Below are positions 1 to 8,578 of a DNA stretch of 64,000 nt, piece by piece; the first letter of the stretch is position 1; every line of letters begins with the position of its first letter. The position numbers were made by a program, and so were the translations under genes. This DNA comes from an uncultured Prevotella sp. (GTDB taxonomy: Bacteria; Bacteroidota; Bacteroidia; Bacteroidales; Bacteroidaceae): assembly GCA_946998205.1 (NCBI GenBank), contig CAMPYJ010000011.1, positions 1 through 64,000 on the forward strand, read 5' to 3'. Under the pieces are notes generated by a model. The model was given only the letters and a program-made list of their open reading frames with translations, was not told the origin of the DNA and did no database searches.

Positions 1-51
1 AAACTGTCCAACATACAAAAAACTTTACGGCGGTAATTTATAGAACCGCCC
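1..51 (-). repeat. Dispersed hairpin repeat, left end, cut by window edge
   Basis: Read on the minus strand this is the left end of the dispersed repeat family: terminal GGGCGGTTCTATAAATTA, then CCGCCGTAAAG and a T-run, matching the copy at 17327-17519 almost base for base over 51 positions. The rest of the copy lies outside the window. It sits about 60 bp upstream of the dehydratase gene. Confidence 0.85.
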
Positions 52-113
52 TTTAGTGATTCACAAATCTTTATGCGCTTTGTAGAATCATTATCCAAAA
101 ACAACAACATCGT

Positions 114-2036
114 ATGAATTGGTTTAATAAGCTTGTAAATTGGTATTTTAAGAGAGACTCTCTGCCTTATTGGTGTGTGATATTGATAGATTGCGTTATC
201 TGCTATCTGTCGGGCTTGTTCGTGTTTTGGCAGTTCTTCAGAGGGGCAGCCACCTTGTACAACATCATCCCCATTACGCACACCCTTTTGTTATACCTTG
301 TTTTTAACGTCATCTCGTTCAGGATATTCCAAACCTATTCGGGCATCATACGCTATTCGTCCTTCGTAGACCTGCAGCGTGTGGCGCTCGCCATGGGCGT
401 GGCTTTCCTTTTTGTCTTTCTTGTTCATTATCCTGTCTTATTCTGGGAGGATAATCGTTGGTTCGTTCCACTTCATACGAGGCATATCATAGCCATCTAT
501 CTGGTTTCCACCGTTTTGATGTGGACGTTTAGAATCGTGGTGAAAATGATTTATGACACGATGTTTGAGAACGAGAAGGCGCAGCGCACCTTTATCTATG
601 GGGTGAAAGAAGGTGGGGTAGGATTGGCCAAGCACATCAACAACCAAAAGCCACAGCGCTTCAAACTGATGGGATTCATCGCTAACGAGGGCGATCCCAC
701 TCCCGGCTATTTGATGGGGAAAAAGGTTTATCGCATGGATGAGAGCTTGGCGCATGTCATTCGGGCGAAAAGGATAAGAAACGTGTTGGTCTCGCCGTTG
801 CGCAACAAGGAGTTTCGGGATGACGTGCGGCTGCAAGACCTCTTGATGAATGCCGGCGTTACGATTTACATGACCAAGGGGCTGCAGGAGTGGAATAGTG
901 AAAATGCCGCGAACGTGGTTAATTCTCTGAAAGAGATCAGCATTGAAGACCTGCTGCCCAGAGACCCGATAGAGATAGACATGAAGGGCATTGAGTGCGC
1001 GCTGAGGGGCAAGACAGTACTCATCACGGGCTCGGCGGGCAGCATCGGTTTTGAAATGGTGAGGCAAATCAGTAAGTTTAATCCCGCGGAGATGATACTG
1101 ATAGACCAAGCCGAGACGCCGCAGCATGATGTAAGGCTGTTCATGCGGAAGGAATTTCCCGCCATCAGCACCAAGACCATCGTGGCGTCAATAGCGAACC
1201 GCGACCGCATGGAGACGTTCTTCGCCACTTGTCATCCCGACTATGTATTCCATGCCGCCGCTTACAAGCATGTGCCGATGATGGAGGATAATCCCAGTGA
1301 GAGCATCCAGAATAACATTTGGGGCACGAAGGTGATTGCCGACTTGAGCGTAAAATATGGCGTGAAGAAGTTTGTCATGATTTCTACGGATAAGGCGGTG
1401 AATCCCAGCAATGTCATGGGATGTTCCAAACGTATCTGTGAAATCTACGTGCAAAGTTTGGACAAGGCTGAGAAGGAGGGAAGGGTGAAGGGGCATACCC
1501 AATTCGTCACCACTCGTTTTGGTAACGTCCTGGGGTCGAGCGGCTCGGTCATCCCTCTGTTTAAAAAACAAATCAAGGCCGGTGGCCCCGTCACCGTCAC
1601 GCATCCCGATATCATCCGTTTCTTCATGCTCATTCCCGAGGCGTGCAAGCTGGTTCTCGAGGCTGGCACACAGGGTAAAGGCGGCGAAATATTCGTGTTC
1701 GACATGGGTAGCCCGGTGAAGATAGCCGATCTTGCCAAGCGCATGATTAAATTGTCGGGAGCCGAAAATGTTGAAATCAAATACACGGGATTGCGAGCCG
1801 GTGAGAAACTCTATGAAGTGGTGCTCAATGATAAAGAAAAGACGCTGCCTTCTTCTAATCCTAAAATTCGTATCGCGCAAGTCCGGCAATATGATTATGA
1901 GGATGTGGAAAGGCAGATTGAAGAGATTATGCAAATATCCCATTCGTACGATGACATAGAGATTGTTCGTAAGATGAAACAAATCGTACCTGAATATAAG
2001 AGTAGAAATTCTGTCTATGAGAAATTAGATGAATAA
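114..2036 (+). CDS. Polysaccharide biosynthesis NDP-sugar 4,6-dehydratase (CapD/WbpM/FlaA1 family)
   Basis: A membrane-anchored nucleotide-sugar dehydratase/epimerase, probably making a modified UDP-sugar for capsule, O-antigen or glycoprotein glycans. At 640 residues it has the length of the large WbpM-type enzymes. Four hydrophobic segments fill residues 20-150, followed by a CoA-binding-like domain at about 155-270. The SDR domain begins at about 298 with GSAGSIG at 306-312; STDKAVNPSNVMGCSK lies at 424-439, giving Met435 and Lys439 in place of the usual Tyr-x3-Lys pair, a feature known for the large enzymes of this family. The ATG at 114 is the first start giving a complete N-terminal membrane domain. 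The gene stands alone between two copies of the dispersed repeat; its exact sugar substrate cannot be read from sequence. Confidence 0.93.
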   Translation: MNWFNKLVNWYFKRDSLPYWCVILIDCVICYLSGLFVFWQFFRGAATLYNIIPITHTLLLYLVFNVISFRIFQTYSGIIRYSSFVDLQRVALAMGVAFLFVFLVHYPVLFWEDNRWFVPLHTRHIIAIYLVSTVLMWTFRIVVKMIYDTMFENEKAQRTFIYGVKEGGVGLAKHINNQKPQRFKLMGFIANEGDPTPGYLMGKKVYRMDESLAHVIRAKRIRNVLVSPLRNKEFRDDVRLQDLLMNAGVTIYMTKGLQEWNSENAANVVNSLKEISIEDLLPRDPIEIDMKGIECALRGKTVLITGSAGSIGFEMVRQISKFNPAEMILIDQAETPQHDVRLFMRKEFPAISTKTIVASIANRDRMETFFATCHPDYVFHAAAYKHVPMMEDNPSESIQNNIWGTKVIADLSVKYGVKKFVMISTDKAVNPSNVMGCSKRICEIYVQSLDKAEKEGRVKGHTQFVTTRFGNVLGSSGSVIPLFKKQIKAGGPVTVTHPDIIRFFMLIPEACKLVLEAGTQGKGGEIFVFDMGSPVKIADLAKRMIKLSGAENVEIKYTGLRAGEKLYEVVLNDKEKTLPSSNPKIRIAQVRQYDYEDVERQIEEIMQISHSYDDIEIVRKMKQIVPEYKSRNSVYEKLDE

Positions 2037-2296
2037 AGGCTGATTCTATAAATTACCACCGCACATAGTCATCAAATGTTTATGAAATACGTTTTGTTAT
2101 CTTTTGGCTTCTTTTTATATAAAACAGGCTGCGCCTCAACAATTCAAACAAGTTTGATTGTATTCGGCTTGCTCCGTTTTTGGTTCAAAATGTAAGTTCG
2201 TTCAGTCGTGTAGCTCGCTACACTCCTTCACTCTCTTGCATTTTGACCTCAAAAATAAGCTCAAAATCTAACAAAGCTAATTTATAGAACCAGCCT
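2037..2296 (+). repeat. Dispersed hairpin repeat, longest copy (260 bp)
   Basis: Starts at the base after the dehydratase stop codon. Terminal inverted repeats are AGGCTGATTCTATAAATTA and TAATTTATAGAACCAGCCT. The core is a near-palindrome: outer stem 2185-2196 with 2235-2246, then an internal loop, then GTGTAGC (2208-2214) with GCTACAC (2217-2223). A second pairing joins the arms near 2091-2116 and 2247-2277. Relative to the other long copies it carries about 70 extra bases in the left arm, and its stem sequences differ while remaining paired. Confidence 0.88.
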
Positions 2297-2328
2297 AAAC
2301 AAATACTTTTCTTCTTCTAATTAACGAG

Positions 2329-3441
2329 ATGATGTCACCAGTACAAATGATGTTTTTAATCATAAGGTCTTCATTTTTTAATGAGCCCTTGCCATTTACT
2401 CAATTATCACATCAAGAATATAAACGTTTGATGTATGTAGCTTCCAGGCAGACTATTGAGGGAATTGTGGCTGGTGTACTTATGCGGTCTAATATTCGAT
2501 TAGATAGAGAAGACGCACTACATGTGTTCTCTGCGAATAAATCCACAGAGCAGTCTAATCATCGAGTTAATGCTGTGATTGTTAGGCTAAGTAGTATTCT
2601 CAAAAAAAATAATATTGATTATATCATATTTAAAGGACAAACCTTTTCAAAAATTTATCCACATCCTTTAGAACGTGTACCTGGAGATATTGATTTCTTT
2701 TGTGATAAAGAACATTTCGAAGATGCAAAAACCGTACTTGAAAAAGAATGGGGTATTGTGTTCTCCGGCTCAGAATCGGAACAGCACTTAGAATTTAATT
2801 ATAGTCAAGTTCCGTTAGAGATGCATTATAACATGATAAAGTTTAATCATCGTCAAATTCAGGAGTATTGGGACAATATCTTAAAATCTGCCAATAAAGA
2901 TAGTTTGACTATTGAAGGCTGTCAAGTGGCTACTTTAGAACCAACTTTAAATGTTCTTTATACTTTTCTCCACTTGTATCACCATTTAGTTGAGCTTGGC
3001 GTTGGACTCCGACAGTTTTGTGACGTTTTGTGTCTCTTGCATTCCTATCATCAGGTGATTGATAAAAAATCTTTAGAGAAACATTTGGTTACGATGGGCT
3101 TTATGCGAGCATTTTGCGCTATAGGTTGGGTATTGATTCACCAGATGGGCTTGCCAATTAATGAATTCCCATTTAAGATTCAAGAACGCGATAAAAAAAA
3201 GGAACAAGATATTTTAGATATTGTTCTTCGGGGTGGTAACTTTGGTAAGTATATGTCAAGTACACCTGTGAGGTCGGGCATGAAATATAATATAGAAGCA
3301 GCTTTTCGAAAATTTAGGCACTATTATTTGTTTTGGAATTTATCGGGCAAAGAGATACGCGCCACAATTCTGAAAGAAATTCCAAAGAAAATTTGTTTCG
3401 CTTTAAGACTGCATGATCTGAATAATAAACATAAACGGTAA
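2329..3441 (+). CDS. Nucleotidyltransferase family protein (NTP_transf_5-like)
   Basis: A 370-residue protein resembling the uncharacterised nucleotidyltransferases of Pfam NTP_transf_5. The supporting motif is FKGQ (101-104) followed by PGDID (118-122), the acidic pair expected to bind metal-nucleotide in this fold, and a helical C-terminal half with H/Y-rich stretches. It has no signal peptide or membrane segment and is presumably cytoplasmic. Members are often found in polysaccharide loci or beside PqqD/HPr-kinase-like genes; a PqqD/HprK-like set lies at 40.6-42.3 kb here but is not adjacent. The gene is visibly richer in A+T than its neighbours, which suggests acquisition by transfer. Two ATGs (2329, 2332) are possible starts. 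Substrate unknown. Confidence 0.75.
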   Translation: MMSPVQMMFLIIRSSFFNEPLPFTQLSHQEYKRLMYVASRQTIEGIVAGVLMRSNIRLDREDALHVFSANKSTEQSNHRVNAVIVRLSSILKKNNIDYIIFKGQTFSKIYPHPLERVPGDIDFFCDKEHFEDAKTVLEKEWGIVFSGSESEQHLEFNYSQVPLEMHYNMIKFNHRQIQEYWDNILKSANKDSLTIEGCQVATLEPTLNVLYTFLHLYHHLVELGVGLRQFCDVLCLLHSYHQVIDKKSLEKHLVTMGFMRAFCAIGWVLIHQMGLPINEFPFKIQERDKKKEQDILDIVLRGGNFGKYMSSTPVRSGMKYNIEAAFRKFRHYYLFWNLSGKEIRATILKEIPKKICFALRLHDLNNKHKR

Positions 3442-3505
3442 TTTATTTGAAAAACTTCTCGTGTGAGGAGATAATATTGTATTTATAAAAATATAACACA
3501 AAAGT

Positions 3506-4390
3506 ATGAAAGCATTTGTATTTCCCGGTCAGGGATCCCAGTTCGTAGGAATGGGAAAAGAACTTTATGAAAATAACGAGACGGCAAAAGAGTTGTTCGA
3601 TAAAGCCAACGAGGTGTTGGGTTATCGCATCACCGACATCATGTTCGATGGTACCGATGAGCAGCTCAAGGAAACCAAGGTGACACAGCCTGCCGTATTC
3701 TTGCACAGTGTCATTTCAGCACTCTGTATGGGTGAGGCCTTTCAGCCGTCAATGGTGGCTGGACACTCTTTGGGTGAGTTCTCCGCATTGGTTGCAGCTG
3801 GCGCATTGAGCTTTGAGGACGGTCTTAAATTGGTTTATGCCCGCGCCATGGCCATGCAAAAAGCTTGTGAGGCTAATCCAGGAACGATGGCTGCAATCAT
3901 TGGTTTGCCAGACGAAAAGGTGGAAGAGATATGCCGCGAGGTTGGTAAAGAAGACAAAGTCGTCATTCCCGCCAACTACAACTGCCCCGGACAATTGGTT
4001 ATTTCGGGTAACAAAGAGGCTGTCATGGAGGCTTGCGACAAGTTGAAGGCTGCCGGTGCCAAGCGCGCTTTGCCCTTGAAGGTGGGTGGTGCGTTCCATT
4101 CACCTCTGATGCAGTCGGCTAAGGCTGAATTGCAAAAGGCTATTGAGGCTACCGCGTTCAACACACCTAAGTGTCCTGTTTATCAGAATGTGGACGGAAA
4201 ACCCTATACCGATGCAGCCAAGATTAAGGCAAACCTCATCGCCCAACTTACCAGTAGCGTTCGCTGGACAACGACGGTGCAGAACATGATTGCCGACGGT
4301 GCTACCGACTTTACCGAATGTGGACCAGGCAAGGCTCTGCAAGGCATGATAGGACGCATCAGCAAAGAGGTTACAGTACACGGAATATAA
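3506..4390 (+). CDS. fabD: Malonyl-CoA:ACP transacylase
   Basis: Transfers malonyl from CoA to acyl carrier protein, supplying the extender unit for fatty acid synthesis in the cytoplasm. The 294-residue length is normal for the family. Visible are PGQGSQ (7-12, oxyanion loop), the nucleophile elbow GHSLGE with Ser88, and the catalytic histidine in GAFHSP (His198). It follows the nucleotidyltransferase by 64 bp and precedes the amylase by about 120 bp that contains a hairpin, so it is probably transcribed alone; no clear TAnnTTTG box is visible in the short upstream gap. Confidence 0.97.
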   Translation: MKAFVFPGQGSQFVGMGKELYENNETAKELFDKANEVLGYRITDIMFDGTDEQLKETKVTQPAVFLHSVISALCMGEAFQPSMVAGHSLGEFSALVAAGALSFEDGLKLVYARAMAMQKACEANPGTMAAIIGLPDEKVEEICREVGKEDKVVIPANYNCPGQLVISGNKEAVMEACDKLKAAGAKRALPLKVGGAFHSPLMQSAKAELQKAIEATAFNTPKCPVYQNVDGKPYTDAAKIKANLIAQLTSSVRWTTTVQNMIADGATDFTECGPGKALQGMIGRISKEVTVHGI

Positions 4391-4419
4391 CTTTCCTGCT
4401 GGGAGTAAATAGGAGTTAT

Positions 4420-4457
4420 GTGGGAGAGTTATCGGACAAATGTCTGTTTGCTCCCAC
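4420..4457 (+). terminator. Hairpin after fabD
   Basis: GTGGGAG (4420-4426) pairs with CTCCCAC (4451-4457); the loop holds a small GAC/GTC hairpin. There is no long T-run after it, so termination strength is uncertain. Confidence 0.45.
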
Positions 4458-4509
4458 TATCTCTCTTTAACTCTGTAAAAAGCATAACCTACCTTTAACT
4501 CTTTATACA

Positions 4510-6186
4510 ATGACCATCTATCAAATCTTTACTCGCTTATTCAGCAATCAAAACATGACCCGCATGCCTTATGGAACGATGGAAGAGAATGGGGCGGGGA
4601 AGATGAACGGCATCACTACGACCGTACTCAAGCGCATTCACGACATGGGCGTCACGCATGTATGGTACACGGGTGTGATACGCCATGCCACTACAACCGA
4701 TTACACTCAATATGGCATCCCACGTCAGCATCCAGCCATTGTGAAGGGAAAGGCAGGGTCGCCCTACGCCATTACCGATTATTATGACATCGATCCCGAT
4801 CTTGCTGAAGATGTACATAGCCGTATGGACGAGTTCGAGGCTTTGGTGAAGCGTACGCACAAGGCAGGCATGAAGGTGATAGTCGATTTCGTTCCTAATC
4901 ATGTGGCACGTCAATACCACTCCATCTGCAAGCCTGAGGGAGTGAGAGACTTGGGGGAGAGCGATGATGTGAACAAGCACTTTGACGTTCACAACAATTT
5001 TTATTATTGCCCAAGCTATCCCTTTGAACCTGCCATTGATTTGAGCAAGGATGCCAGTGAACCTTATCATGAGTATCCTGCCAGATGTACGGGTAATGAT
5101 TGTTTTAATGCTTCGCCCTCAGCTGATGATTGGTACGAGACCGTAAAACTGAATTATGGCGTTGATTACACCGATGCTGGTGGACGCAGTGAGCATTTCT
5201 ACCCCATGCCCGACACATGGCGACAGATGACGGACATTCTCTTGTTTTGGGCTTCAAAGGGAGTTGACGGCTTCCGCTGTGACATGGCGGAGATGGTTCC
5301 CGCAGCCTTCTGGAAGTACGCTGTGGGTACGTTGAAGCAGCAGTATCCCCATATAGTAGTGATTGGCGAGGTGTACAATCCTTCTCTTTATCGTGATTAT
5401 ATCGCTTCGGGGTTTGATTACTTATATGATAAGGTGGGCATGTACGATTGTCTGCGAGATGTGATTTGTGGCAGGCGACCAGCTCATCACATTACCTGTC
5501 AATGGCAGTCGGTCAACGACATCCTTCCTCACATGCTTTATTTCTTGGAAAACCATGACGAGCAGCGCATCGCAAGCCGGTTCTTTTGTGGCAGTGCCGA
5601 ACGTGCCTTGCCGGCTTTCATGGTGTGCGCGTGGCTGCATGACAATCCTGTGATGGTGTATGCCGGACAGGAGTTTGGCGAGCGAGGCATGGATGCGGAG
5701 GGATTCAGTGGACTTGACGGCAGGACAACCATATTCGACTACTGGGCGGTAGAGTCCGTCTTCGAGGGATATTATCAAAGAAGAAAAATGGATAAACACA
5801 GTAAAAAGTTATCCGAAACTTATCGACAGATACTCAACTTGCGTAACCTGCCTGCCATTGCGCATGGGCTGTTCTTCGACTTGATGTATGCCAACAGTCA
5901 GCACTCGGCATGGTTCAATCCTGATGAGCAGTATGTCTTCTTGCGTAAATCGGCTGAGCAGCTCTTGTTGATTGTCGTGAACTTCTCGCCCAATCAGCAA
6001 ACAGTGCACGTCAACATCCCCGAACATGCCTTCAACTGTTTACAAATGTCGCAAGGTACTTGCAGGGCCATTGACCTGATGACCAACAAAGAACAAACCG
6101 TAGCGTGGCAGGCTGACCGGCCTTTCGTAACGCAGGTGGCGGGCTATGGCGGTAAAATTTATGAAATAAAACGTCATGAAGCATGA
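4510..6186 (+). CDS. GH13 alpha-amylase family glycoside hydrolase
   Basis: An intracellular alpha-glucan hydrolase or transglycosylase of family GH13; no signal peptide is present. The (beta/alpha)8 barrel signature regions are clear: VDFVPNH (125-131), GFRCDMAE with the nucleophile Asp258, VIGEVY with the acid/base Glu287, and ENHDEQR with Asp350. A small beta domain follows at about 460-555. The length of 558 residues fits a single-domain amylase. It probably acts on cytoplasmic maltodextrin or glycogen, but the exact specificity cannot be read. It is monocistronic, bounded downstream by a strong terminator hairpin at 6209-6249. Confidence 0.92.
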   Translation: MTIYQIFTRLFSNQNMTRMPYGTMEENGAGKMNGITTTVLKRIHDMGVTHVWYTGVIRHATTTDYTQYGIPRQHPAIVKGKAGSPYAITDYYDIDPDLAEDVHSRMDEFEALVKRTHKAGMKVIVDFVPNHVARQYHSICKPEGVRDLGESDDVNKHFDVHNNFYYCPSYPFEPAIDLSKDASEPYHEYPARCTGNDCFNASPSADDWYETVKLNYGVDYTDAGGRSEHFYPMPDTWRQMTDILLFWASKGVDGFRCDMAEMVPAAFWKYAVGTLKQQYPHIVVIGEVYNPSLYRDYIASGFDYLYDKVGMYDCLRDVICGRRPAHHITCQWQSVNDILPHMLYFLENHDEQRIASRFFCGSAERALPAFMVCAWLHDNPVMVYAGQEFGERGMDAEGFSGLDGRTTIFDYWAVESVFEGYYQRRKMDKHSKKLSETYRQILNLRNLPAIAHGLFFDLMYANSQHSAWFNPDEQYVFLRKSAEQLLLIVVNFSPNQQTVHVNIPEHAFNCLQMSQGTCRAIDLMTNKEQTVAWQADRPFVTQVAGYGGKIYEIKRHEA

Positions 6187-6208
6187 TTTTCAGTGCTAAT
6201 CCACCCCG

Positions 6209-6249
6209 AAACTCCCCATCCTCGTCAAATGACAGAGGATGGGGAGTTT
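6209..6249 (+). terminator. Intrinsic terminator after the GH13 gene
   Basis: A 15-bp perfect stem, AAACTCCCCATCCTC (6209-6223) with its complement (6235-6249), 11-base loop, ending in a short T-run. Confidence 0.8.
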
Positions 6250-6287
6250 TCGTTTAGGGTTCTTTTGTTCGTTTCTACATTTATAGC

Positions 6288-6295
6288 TACCTTTG
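6288..6295 (+). promoter_or_regulatory. Bacteroidetes -7 promoter box (AlaX-like gene)
   Basis: TACCTTTG matches TAnnTTTG, with TTTG at 6264-6267 twenty bases upstream. It lies 24 bp before the GTG at 6320. Confidence 0.75.
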
Positions 6296-6319
6296 TCTGT
6301 ATTATAAAATAACAAGAAC

Positions 6320-6778
6320 GTGTTGGAAATTCGAGAGCGGGATGTGTCATTTCCACCGGCCCATACCGCAGAGCATTTACTCAATCAGTTGATGCATAGA
6401 ATGTTTGGATGTGAGCGTTCAAACAATGCGCACATTGAGCGAAAGAAAAGCAAAATGACGTTTGTGCTCGATCATAAACCTGACAAGCGTGACGAGAAAG
6501 AGATTGAAACCCGCATGAACGAGTTGATACAACAAGATTTGCCCGTGACGTTTGAAGTGGTCGACAGGCAGCATCTTCCCGAAGGAATCAGCTTAAACCG
6601 CCTGCCTGCCGATGCTTCCGAAGTGATTCGTATTTGCCGCATTGGCGATTACGACGCTTGTCCGTGTATCGGAAAACATGTGCGTTCAACCTCACAAATA
6701 GGACGGTTTGAACTGTTGGGAACCAACTGGGACGAACATAAAAAAACTTTTAGAGTTCGGTTCAAAATCATTCCATAG
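6320..6778 (+). CDS. AlaX-like tRNA-editing domain protein
   Basis: A free-standing relative of the second additional domain of alanyl/threonyl-tRNA synthetases, which deacylates mischarged tRNA in trans. The metal-binding pattern is present in order: HTAEH (His15, His19) and CPCIGKH (Cys116, His120), i.e. HxxxH plus CxxxH. At 152 residues it is short for AlaX and lacks the N-terminal beta-barrel extension. No ATG is available at the proper place; GTG 6320 or TTG 6323 is the start, placed just after the promoter box. The target amino acid (Ser-tRNA-Ala is the family norm) is inferred. Confidence 0.82.
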   Translation: MLEIRERDVSFPPAHTAEHLLNQLMHRMFGCERSNNAHIERKKSKMTFVLDHKPDKRDEKEIETRMNELIQQDLPVTFEVVDRQHLPEGISLNRLPADASEVIRICRIGDYDACPCIGKHVRSTSQIGRFELLGTNWDEHKKTFRVRFKIIP

Positions 6779-6828
6779 GGCTACTTTCTCACAGCTACCC
6801 ACTTCTTTTAAAACTCATTTTCATTGTG

Positions 6829-7815
6829 ATGGAACAAAATAAGGATTCTTTAGTTCACGAACATATTCCTACCAAGCATTTTAATCGTGCCCCTCTGCTG
6901 GCTCACCTGAGCATGTTCTCGGCCTGTGCCATCTGGGGACTCATGGCTCCTATCGGTAAAGATGCCATGTTAAATGGGGTGAACGGCGTCAGTATGGTTT
7001 CGTTCAGAGTGCTGGGCGGAGCCATCTTGTTTTGGGTGAGCTCGCTGTTTGTCAAGCGCGAGCATGTACCCTTGCGGGATGTGCTGTGGTTTATCGGCGC
7101 CGCCGTCTTCGGATTGGTCTGCAACCAATGTTGTTTCACCATCGGTTTAAGCTACACTTCTCCCATCAATGCCAGCATCGTCACAACCTCCATGCCCATA
7201 TTTGCCATGCTGCTGGCGGCGCTCATCTTGAAAGAGCCCATCACGGGTAAAAAGGCGATGGGCGTGTTGACGGGCTGTTGTGGCGCGCTGATTTTGATAT
7301 TAACCAGCATGACCGCAGGCGACGCCAAGGTTGGCGACATCCGCGGCGACCTGATGGTCATGGGGGCGCAGCTGTCTTACGCGTTTTATTTATCCACGTT
7401 CAACAGGTTGGTGAAGCGGTATTCGGTCTTTACCGTCAACAAATGGATGTTTCTATGGGCCACCTGTCTCATCTGGCCGTTTTCTTTCCGTGAAGTCATG
7501 GATATTCCCTGGGCGGCCGTTTCTACTAAAACCTGGTTGGAAACCGCCTATGTCGTCATCTTTGGAACGTTTGTCGGATACATCCTCATCATCTCGGCCC
7601 AACGCGTGTTGCGCCCCACGGTGGTCAGTTCCTACAACTATGTGCAGCCCATTGTGGCCGTCATCGTGACGGTACTCACGGGAATGGGCATTTTCAAATG
7701 GACGCATGGCCTTGCTGTTCTCATGGTGTTTGTGGGCGTTTGGATGGTCACCAAGTCAAGGTCGCGTCACGACATGGCAGACAATAAGGGCGAGTTGGCA
7801 CGTGATTCGGCATAG
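6829..7815 (+). CDS. DMT-superfamily (EamA) transporter
   Basis: An inner-membrane permease with two tandem EamA domains and about ten hydrophobic helices in 328 residues; export of amino acids or other metabolites is typical of the family, but the substrate cannot be predicted. The first domain runs from about 30 to 160 and the second from about 175 to 310, followed by a short polar cytoplasmic tail. ATG 6829 is preferred; GTG 6826 is one codon earlier. It follows the AlaX-like gene by 50 bp and may be co-transcribed. It converges on the HD-domain gene, leaving only 27 bp between stops. Confidence 0.9.
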   Translation: MEQNKDSLVHEHIPTKHFNRAPLLAHLSMFSACAIWGLMAPIGKDAMLNGVNGVSMVSFRVLGGAILFWVSSLFVKREHVPLRDVLWFIGAAVFGLVCNQCCFTIGLSYTSPINASIVTTSMPIFAMLLAALILKEPITGKKAMGVLTGCCGALILILTSMTAGDAKVGDIRGDLMVMGAQLSYAFYLSTFNRLVKRYSVFTVNKWMFLWATCLIWPFSFREVMDIPWAAVSTKTWLETAYVVIFGTFVGYILIISAQRVLRPTVVSSYNYVQPIVAVIVTVLTGMGIFKWTHGLAVLMVFVGVWMVTKSRSRHDMADNKGELARDSA

Positions 7816-7842
7816 CACTCTGCCAAAAATGGGGTAGACAAG

Positions 7843-8493
7843 TCAGCAGGTGTGCTGTCTGCCCGTTTCCTCATCATAGAGATTGTCGAATTGCTGTCTC
7901 AGTTTGTCCGGGTTCTCAATGATGCTGCGGATGGCTTTCAGGTGCTGTTCATTTGGCGAGTTGGGTATCCATAGTTTGATGTAGCCTGTGTTGGAATATT
8001 TTTCTTGCAGGTGAGCCAGAAAGCGACGCCACTGTTCTTCGCGGCTCTTTCCCGGCTCGTTTTCCAACCCAAACTGTACCGCGCGGCGAAAAACATGCTC
8101 TGGTTCGAGGTCTCTGTCAGCCTCGGCCACAATCTTTCCATAAATGCTGCGTGGCGAATGCGACGTGCTGGCACGGTGGTCTTCCACGGCTTCGCGCATG
8201 ATGCGTATCTGTTCAGGTGAGAACCATCGCTTCAATCGCGCGTCAGCGGCAAGAATCCTTCCTCCGGTGATGTGATGAATGGCCCTCGGTCCAGACATGC
8301 CGATGTCGTGATAGGCCGCTACGGTGTATGCCATGTTTACGTCTGCCCCCATCCTTTTAGCCAGCTCGAGACTGCCTCTGATGACATGCTGCACATGCCC
8401 CAATCCATGCGAAAGGCCGAATTCGTTGTATTTCGGGAGGATGTTTTGCTCGATGAAAGCCATTAAATCAAGGTTTACATTGTTTTCTATCAT
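7843..8493 (-). CDS. HD-domain phosphohydrolase
   Basis: A 216-residue cytoplasmic metal-dependent phosphohydrolase of the HD superfamily. The pattern H...HD...D is visible: His33 and His36 in SHGLGHVQH, the HD pair (62-63) in YHDIG, later His residues in IHHITGG and EDHRAS, and a distal Asp in AEADRD. Such proteins hydrolyse nucleotides or related phosphoesters; the substrate is unknown. Divergent from menA with promoters packed into the 85-bp gap. Confidence 0.88.
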   Translation of the reverse strand: MIENNVNLDLMAFIEQNILPKYNEFGLSHGLGHVQHVIRGSLELAKRMGADVNMAYTVAAYHDIGMSGPRAIHHITGGRILAADARLKRWFSPEQIRIMREAVEDHRASTSHSPRSIYGKIVAEADRDLEPEHVFRRAVQFGLENEPGKSREEQWRRFLAHLQEKYSNTGYIKLWIPNSPNEQHLKAIRSIIENPDKLRQQFDNLYDEETGRQHTC

Positions 8494-8511
8494 GCTTATG
8501 GGAGTTTATTG

Positions 8512-8519
8512 CAAATGTA
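8512..8519 (-). promoter_or_regulatory. Promoter box for the HD-domain gene
   Basis: On the minus strand this reads TACATTTG (TAnnTTTG). It is 18 bp upstream of the start codon and overlaps the menA promoter region. Confidence 0.65.
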
Positions 8520-8531
8520 AGAATAATTGTT

Positions 8532-8539
8532 TATTTTTG
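8532..8539 (+). promoter_or_regulatory. Promoter box for menA
   Basis: TATTTTTG matches TAnnTTTG, with TTG at 8509-8511 twenty bases upstream; it lies 39 bp before the chosen ATG and supports that start over the longer upstream reading. Confidence 0.7.
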
Positions 8540-8578
8540 CAAACCAATCTCAAGAAGATTCAAAGAAAAACTATTTGT

